Of a stretch of 64,000 bases of DNA, positions 57,257-64,000 are shown one piece after another. The DNA is from Sinohyriopsis cumingii. Lineage: Eukaryota; Mollusca; Bivalvia; Unionida; Unionidae. Location of the stretch: NCBI GenBank assembly GCA_028554795.2, contig CM068827.1, forward strand, positions 139,809,751 through 139,873,750. The letters run 5' to 3'. Both the position numbers and the translations under genes were made by a program. The notes under the pieces were generated by a model, which was not told the origin of the DNA, did not search any database, and was given only the letters and a program-made list of their open reading frames with translations. The number at the start of each line of letters is the position of its first letter. Positions within the stretch are counted from its first letter, which is position 1.

Positions 57257-58270
57257 TTGTAATGATGCTTTACAACCTTTACTTAGTGGCAGAGATGGAG
57301 CCAATTGGTGTGATCACATATCCTACAACACATCGTCACGTATTTGTTGCAACGCCACGGTGTTGTTGTGAAGGAATAGTATTCGATCTTTCATCAGACA
57401 TTTGTTGAAATAACAACGTACAGCCGCTAGCGGAGGGCAATGATATACAGTGTTGTAACCAATTATCATATGATCCTACCATAGTCAAATGCTGCAATGG
57501 TATGGTACACTCTATAGACTCAACTGTGAGTTGTTATAGTAATAACCCTTACAACTGCTCAACACATGTATGCAGCAATGATGAAGTCCAGGAAAGGATA
57601 GCTGTGATAATATAGTATGCTGCTTTATCCAAGGACAGAGATCTGTTGTAATTCCATCGTATATATATATAATCAGCTCAACTACACAGTGCTGTAGCGA
57701 TATACTCTATGACAACCGATACTACACTTGTATTTCTGATGAAGTAAAGTTCACATTTGACAGCAGCTTTTATGCTTGTTGTAACTCTGTGTCTCAACCA
57801 CTTATAGTCGGAAATAAGACCGAATGTTGCGGGAATTCAAGTTTTAATCCTTCTGTCCATTTTTGTTGTGGTGAAATAATAATCGACCTCAACTCTATCT
57901 GCAGATGATACGCAGAGAGCCTCTTATAGGAGGATCCAATACATCTTGATGTAGAACTCGAAGTTACAATCCGCTTTTTCAAGTTTGCTGTGATGGAAAA
58001 CTACATCCGAACTATGGTGATCTAAATTTGACATGTTGTGGTATGTTCAGTTTTTATCAATAGTTCGAGGGGGTGTAAAGACTTTTGTAATCACGCCTTT
58101 TTTCGACCCAGCCTGCGAGGGCTGCTGTAATTGAGTCATTCAACCGGGGGATGTTTATTGTTGCTGTGGAACAATTGCCTTCGATCCTAAAATTCGTATT
58201 TGCTGCGGAGTAAATATTGCTAACAGGACAAGGGTTCGTGAGGGGAACGTGAGGGGAATTACTGTCCTGA
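57257..58270 (+). pseudogene. Galaxin-like repeat block II (heavily decayed)
   Basis: Repeats such as VCCNDALQPLLSG, QCCNQLSYDPTIVKCCNGMV, CCSDILYDNRYYTC, TECCGNSSFNPSVHFCCGE and FQVCCDGKLHP are read in several frames with many stops (for example TGA near 57370 and near 57906). The chemistry of the repeat is the same as block I but it is more diverged. Confidence 0.62.
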
Positions 58271-59214
58271 GTATCCGTCAACTGAAGAGTAGAAAACTTC
58301 CTTCAATATATATTATGTGTATTAAAAGTACTTGTGGGTGCTTTATAACTTTTTTATATGTAGGGTGACTTCTCTGAGCCAGAGCTGAACTATTTAATTA
58401 TGTAGGGCTTCTGAACTACTCAAACGTTTATATTTTCAACCAAAAATAGTTCCCACTAGCTGGCCTATTCCTGTCTTCTCTCTAGAATGGTATTTTGCCC
58501 CGGTACTGTTTCTCTAAATCGTTAAGTTTGCTAAAATTTGCACCAAATGATTCCACAACTTATCTGATAAATACAACGTTTTACAAAGTACGATCGTAGT
58601 TTCAATTCCAACTTGATTTTTTATAGCAGTACACCCAGACTATTCCCAGTGACAAAAAGGAATGCGCAGGATCGAGAAAGTACGTATGTATGGCTGTACC
58701 CCGCAACGCGTCAAAGACATTTTCACACGTCTGTATTGGATAAAAATGCGCAAATGGTGTCAAATTAGCATCATTACATTTTTCGAAACGGTAGCGAATC
58801 CATGAGCTGATCCAGCCGAAACGTCATATATTTTTCCATCGTGTTTGGAATGACTTTTATTTGTGCGTCCGATGCCGTTGAGACTGCTTGCATTTTTAAG
58901 CCACCAGGATATAAAGCACTACGTGGGATTCGTGTTTTATTTTGATACATTCGCAGCTGTAGATTGCATGGGCTGTGTGTGACTCCTCGGTACGTGCCAG
59001 TAATGAGACAGTGATCGTGAAGTTTACAGCTTCAGCTCCAATGGCGGTATTAAAAGGACCTTCACAGATCCAGAAATGAGAGAACATCATCACCATTCAT
59101 AACCATATCAGCTAACGGGAAGAGCCGTTATCGGATCCATTTCCCTGTAGCCTCGATCAGTTTAAGGAACACCTCAACCGGATCCTGAATCCAAGTGGTG
59201 CATTTGATAAACAT
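58271..59214. other. Non-genic stretch
   Basis: No gene is recognised. It separates galaxin-like blocks II and III. Confidence 0.4.
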
Positions 59215-60952
59215 TGAGCATGAAGTGCGTTGCTAAGGACGGTCTGTCAATAAAAGCAGAGACGACCAAGCCAGCTTGTGCTGCGACGATACAAACAACA
59301 AACCAATGAAATATTGCTGCTGTGATGGAAAATTGGGAAAGAGAGCCAAAACTGTTGATGATGTCTTTTGTGAGACAACCAGCATCAATTCGAACAAAGA
59401 TATTTGCTGTGATGGACGTGTCAGACCTATATATAGTGATTACTTAACAGCTTGTTATTTTTAGATGATTATATGACACCAGAAATTTCATATGTTGCAC
59501 AAACTTTTACATGTAACTGACTTGGTAGCAATGAAATGTGCTGAGACATTAACGCGATAATTTTGAAGGACAGCGTATGCCGCAACGAACTTGTTTATCC
59601 GCTAGCAGGGGAAACTTTACATTTTGCTGTGGTGATATTAGTTATGACGATAAAGAAAGCATGTGCTGTTATGAAGGTAATGTTATTAAGAAGCAGACGA
59701 TTCTCTTTGCTGTGGTGATAGACCTTAAGATCCAAAAGCACATAACCGCTACAATGGCCTCATCAGCCCTCATACTGATTTATCCGTAGATGTTGTGGAA
59801 AGGAAAGCTATTATCCTTGGTCAGCAATCTGTTGTGAAGGAGTTGTTATCAAGAATGTTTCTTCCAATACATGGTTTTTCGGAAAAACTGCAACAAACCT
59901 AGAAACACATATTTGTTGTGGCAATACTCCTACGAGCTGGATACCTGGATATATCGTTTTATGTTGTGACAATCCAGAAACACATTTCTGCTGTCGTGGC
60001 CGACTTGTGGACAAAGAACATCCGGATAATATGAAGTGTTGCGACAAGAAGGCTTTTATTCCAAGAAGAGATATATTTTGAAATGAAATTCCAAGAAAAC
60101 GAAGAGACAATAAGGAAGATATAGAACTCATGGATAGAAATAGTATGCGATGGCGACGTACATGTCAAGAATGGCAAGAAAGTTATCTGCTGTGGAAACA
60201 AGACGATTTACAATAACATAGAAACATGCTGTAAAGGCAACTCCCAGCAAGCTGATCAACATCATCCAGATGAAACTCAGTGTTGTGGTGATACATCCTT
60301 CAACCCTAGGTACCAAACGTGTTGTGATGGAATAAACAAAAGCAAACGCACAATATGTTCCAGTGGAATTGGGTACAATAGTGCACGACATATTTCTTGT
60401 GAAGGAAATATAGTGGACAAAGCCGAAGAAGAAGACGACGGATGTTGCGGATCTAAGCCATTGAGTGTCAATAAACAAATTTGCTGCGATGGTTATCCTG
60501 TGGAGAGAAAACGTGAGATTACGAGATCTTGTGGTCAGGAAAGATTCATACCCGGGAAAGATATATGTTGTGGTGGTCAAGTACAGAAAGCTACGGCGGA
60601 CAAAGATACAAGATGATGTGTAAAGGAAAACTATAATCCAGAAAAATACTTGTGTTGTGACGGACAGAGAGTTAGGCAGTCGACGCTATTGGACGTCAGC
60701 TGCTGATGCCACAAAACATAGCTCTGCTGTGACTACGAAGTGTCAAAACGCACAAGAGCTGAAAATAACATCTGCTGCGGTGACCAAGGATACGATCCAG
60801 AAGAAATTGTTTGTGATGGAAATATACTCCCCAACATCCATGGTAGAAAGGTCTCTGCTGCACCAAAACAAAATGTATATAGCCCTGTGAAGAAACAAAA
60901 ACATATGTTGTGGAGACCACCTCCTCTGGAGAAACTTGGATTAAAATTGTAA
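59215..60952 (+). pseudogene. Galaxin-like repeat block III (broken)
   Basis: It opens with a Cys-rich stretch (PACCDDTNNKPMKYCCCDGK) and continues with repeats such as INSNKDICCDGRV, FCCGDISYDDKESMCC, HICCGNTPTSW, CCDNPETHFCC, CCGDTSFNPRYQTCCDG, CCGSKPLSVNKQICCDG and NICCGDQGYDPEE. Stops and frame changes recur every 100-250 bp. The block ends with KQNVYSPVKK-type basic residues. Same domain type as blocks I and II; tandem origin is likely. Confidence 0.68.
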
Positions 60953-62042
60953 ATCATCGATTATGATCTCGATTGGCATTCTTAAAATTAGTACAGAAGA
61001 AAGTGACATACTTAAGATTATATTATAACTGGCTGGATGATATTGAAAGTGAATATATATATTTGGTCAGGTTAACTAAAAGAATACCCTCTTTGCGCTG
61101 TGACTTCTCTTTCACTGAAGGGATTGCCAGAAGCATTTAAAGAAGTTAATTAAAGAATGGGGTTTACTTTAAATGACAAGAAAAGCTAACAGTTGTTTTA
61201 AAAAGACTCTTTATATAATAAAATCATCTAAAACAAAAACATTTATCTACTCTGCTATCTATTAATTAAATTTCTACCTAGTTGCCTAAATTATTATCTA
61301 CCAATTCTGAAATGGTCCTTGTTTCAGCTTTATATCGAATTTTTAGACTTGTTTGCTTCAAAATCCATGTTCTTGATAGGGCGAATAGAAGTTACCGAAT
61401 ACAAAATATACTTTGTTTGAGTACTTTACGAACTCTATATTAACCCATGAATTCAAATGTCTTCCTGACGAGACAGAAGTTTTCAAATCAATTTTACCAT
61501 ACCATAATTTAGACCATACCTGACTATTTGACAGAAACACGTCCGAGCTTCATCATAGGATTCAGGAACTATATCTTTCCAGCCCTTCTGGCTTTTACCG
61601 CTGCACTACAGTTTTATGCTAATTTATGACAGGGGGTATTTTTTAGTCAAGATAAGCTTCAGATTTCCTCTAGGATCAAAAACTTAAGCCGACGCTCACA
61701 AATGTGCATAAACACAAGAAAAATTATAAAAATCTAAAGAAAAAAAATGAATGAATGAATGAATGAATGAATGGAGGTAAGAAAATACGTAGACAAGTAT
61801 AAATATAGTGCAACAGACATATTCTAGTAGAGCCAGAGAGTTATTTGTGGAGAGAGATATTGATGGATGGATGGACGGATAGATAGATAGATCGATAGAT
61901 AGATTGATAGAATCCAAGCGTTATACAATGTTTAAAAAGTATACCATTTAGACGATTACATATACTTGAACAGTCATCATATTGTTCAACATAATGCATA
62001 ATAAAATCAAGTACTTTATACGGCATTCTTAAAAAGCCAGTT
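60953..62042. other. Non-genic stretch with small tetranucleotide repeats
   Basis: (GAAT)n lies at about 61749-61773 and GATG/GATA repeats at about 61861-61910. No gene is seen. Confidence 0.6.
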
Positions 62043-64000
62043 AAAACATATACATGTACTTCTCCATTTCCCTAAAAGCCTATTTAAACAATTTCATGTA
62101 CTTCTCCATTTCCCTAAAAGCCTATTAAAACAATTACATGCACCAGTAGTTATCCATTTCCCTAAAAGCCTATTAAAACAATTACATGCACCAGTAATTA
62201 TCCATTTCCCTAAAAGCCTATTAAAACAATTACATGCACCAGTAATTATCCATTTCCCTAAAAGCCTATTAAAACAATTACATGCACCAGTAATTATCCA
62301 TTTCCCTAAAAGCCTATTAAAACAATTACATGCACCAGTAGTTATCCATTTCCCTAAAAGCCTATCAAAACAATTACATGCACCAGTAATTATCCATTTC
62401 CCTAAAAGCCTATTAAAACAATTACATGCACCAGTAATTATCCATTTCCCTAAAAGCCTATTAAAACAATTACATGTACCAGTACCTCTCCATTCCCTAA
62501 AAGCCTATTAAAACAATTACATGTACCAGTACTTCTCCATTCCCTAAAAGCCTATTAAAACAATTTCATGTACCTGTAATTCTCCATTTCCCTTAAAGCC
62601 TATTAAAACAATTTCATGTACCTGTAATTCTCCATTTAACTTAAAGCCTATTAAAACAATTACATGTACCAGTACCTCTCCATTCCCTAAAAGCCTATTA
62701 AAACAATTTCATGTACCTGTAATTCTCCATTTCCCTTAAAGCCTATTAAAACAATTACATGTACCAGTACCTCTCCATTCCCTAAAAGCCTATTAAAACA
62801 ATTACATGCACCAGTAGTTATCCATTTCCCTAAAAGCCTATTAAAACAATTACATGCACCAGTAGTTATCCATTTCCATAAAAGCCTATTAAAACAATTA
62901 CATGCACCAGTAGTTATCCATTTCCCTAAAAGCCTATTAAAACAATTACATGCACCAGTAATTATCCATTTCCCTAAAAGCCTATTAAAACAATTACATG
63001 CACCAGTAATTATCCATTTCCCTAAAAGCCTATTAAAACAATTACATGCACCAGTAGTTATCCATTTCCCTAAAAGCCTATTAAAACAATTACATGCACC
63101 AGTAATTATCCATTTCCCTAAAAGCCTATTAAAACAATTACATGCACCAGTAATTATCCATTTCCCTAAAAGCCTATTAAAATAATTACATGCACCAGTA
63201 GTTATCCATTTCCCTAAAAGCCTATTAAAACAATTTCATGTACCTGTAATTCTCCATTTCTCTTAAAGCCTATTAAAACAATTACATGCACCAGTAGTTA
63301 TCCATTTCCATCAAAGCCTATTAAAACAATTTCATGTACCTGTAATTCTCCATTTCCCTAAAAGCCTATTAAAACAATTACATGTACCAGTAATTATCCA
63401 TTTCCCTATAAGCCTATTAAAACAATTTCATGTACCTGTAATTCTCCATTTCCCTAAAAGCCTATTAAAACAATTACATGCACCAGTACCTCTCCATTCC
63501 CTAAAAGCCTATTAAAACAATTTCATGTACCAGTACTTCTCCATTCCCTAAAAGCCTATTAAAACAATTACATGCACCAGTAATTATCCATTTCCCTAAA
63601 AACCTATTAAAACAATTACATGCACCAGTAGTTATCCATTTCCCTAAAAGCCTATTAAAACAATTACATGCACCAGTAATTATCCATTTCCCTAAAAGCC
63701 TATTAAAACAATTACATGCACCAGTAATTATCCATTTCCATAAAAGCCTATTAAGACAATTACATGCACCAGTAATTATCCATTTCCCTAAAAGCCTATT
63801 AAAACAATTACATGTACCAGTACTTCTCCATTCCCTAAAAGCCTATTAAAACAATTTCATGTACCTGTAATTCTCCATTTCCCTTAAAGCCTATTAAAAC
63901 AATTTCATGTACCTGTAATTCTCCATTTAACTTAAAGCCTATTAAAACAATTACATGTACCAGTACCTCTCCATTCCCTAAAAGCCTTTTAAAACAATTT
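62043..64000. repeat. 48-bp minisatellite, about 40 copies, runs off the window
   Basis: The unit contains TTAAAACAATTACATGCACC then TTATCCATTTCCCTAAAAGC. Three main variants are seen: CATGCACCAGTAATTATCC, CATGTACCTGTAATTCTCC, and CATGTACCAGTACCTCTCC with one T missing (47 bp). Blocks of variants recur, indicating higher-order amplification. One frame of the 48-bp units lacks stops on each strand, but the 47-bp variants break it. Confidence 0.96.

Overview
The window looks like animal nuclear DNA, most likely from a bivalve mollusc. It is AT-rich and full of (TA)n, (TG)n and (CT)n tracts, the genes have introns, and there are four copies of a tRNA-derived SINE whose body resembles the SINEs common in bivalve genomes. 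Genes of kinds that are expanded in molluscs are also present: AIG1/GIMAP-like proteins, VWA domains and galaxin-like double-cysteine repeats. The species assignment is inference; no marker gene is present.

Layout. 1-4826: the 3' end of an AIG1-like gene plus about 4 kb of flanking DNA (copy A of a segmental duplication). 4882-15400: retroelement debris, microsatellites and a clean hAT-type MITE, with no convincing host gene. 15410-16870: a SINE and a gag-protease fragment of a Ty3/gypsy element. 19187-21015: two exons of a second AIG1-like gene, starting copy B of the duplication (20220-23985, resuming at 33124). 23985-33123: a 9.1-kb Polinton/Maverick (adintovirus-like) element inserted in copy B. 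Copy A keeps the matching empty site, so both ends of the insertion can be read directly. 33265-44480: microsatellites, a dispersed repeat family, a 64-bp minisatellite and a Penelope-like fragment. 44483-48200 and 57255-60950: broken VWA domains and three blocks of galaxin-like repeats. Between them lie two minisatellites and a Gmr1-like retrotransposon whose integrase lies before its reverse transcriptase. 62043-64000: a 48-bp minisatellite that runs off the window.

The Polinton carries, left to right: a left-end structural gene, two small virion-type ORFs and a double-jelly-roll-type major capsid gene (all +). Then comes a hairpin-rich spacer, followed by a PolB core, SF1 helicase and HNH module read as one unit (+). 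Next are a retroviral-type integrase (-) and a zinc-ribbon/PLA2 gene (-), which start 6 bp apart. The A32-like packaging ATPase (+) is last, and its ATG overlaps the ATG of the PLA2 gene. Nearly every gene has nonsense codons or frameshifts, so this copy is a fossil. No protease gene and no PolB exonuclease region were found.

The AIG1-like genes are unusual because every nucleotide-binding motif has lost its key residues while two copies keep the reading frame. The galaxin/VWA region looks like a decayed extracellular or mineral-matrix gene cluster. Single-base breaks are common across unrelated genes, so residual assembly indels remain an alternative to decay.
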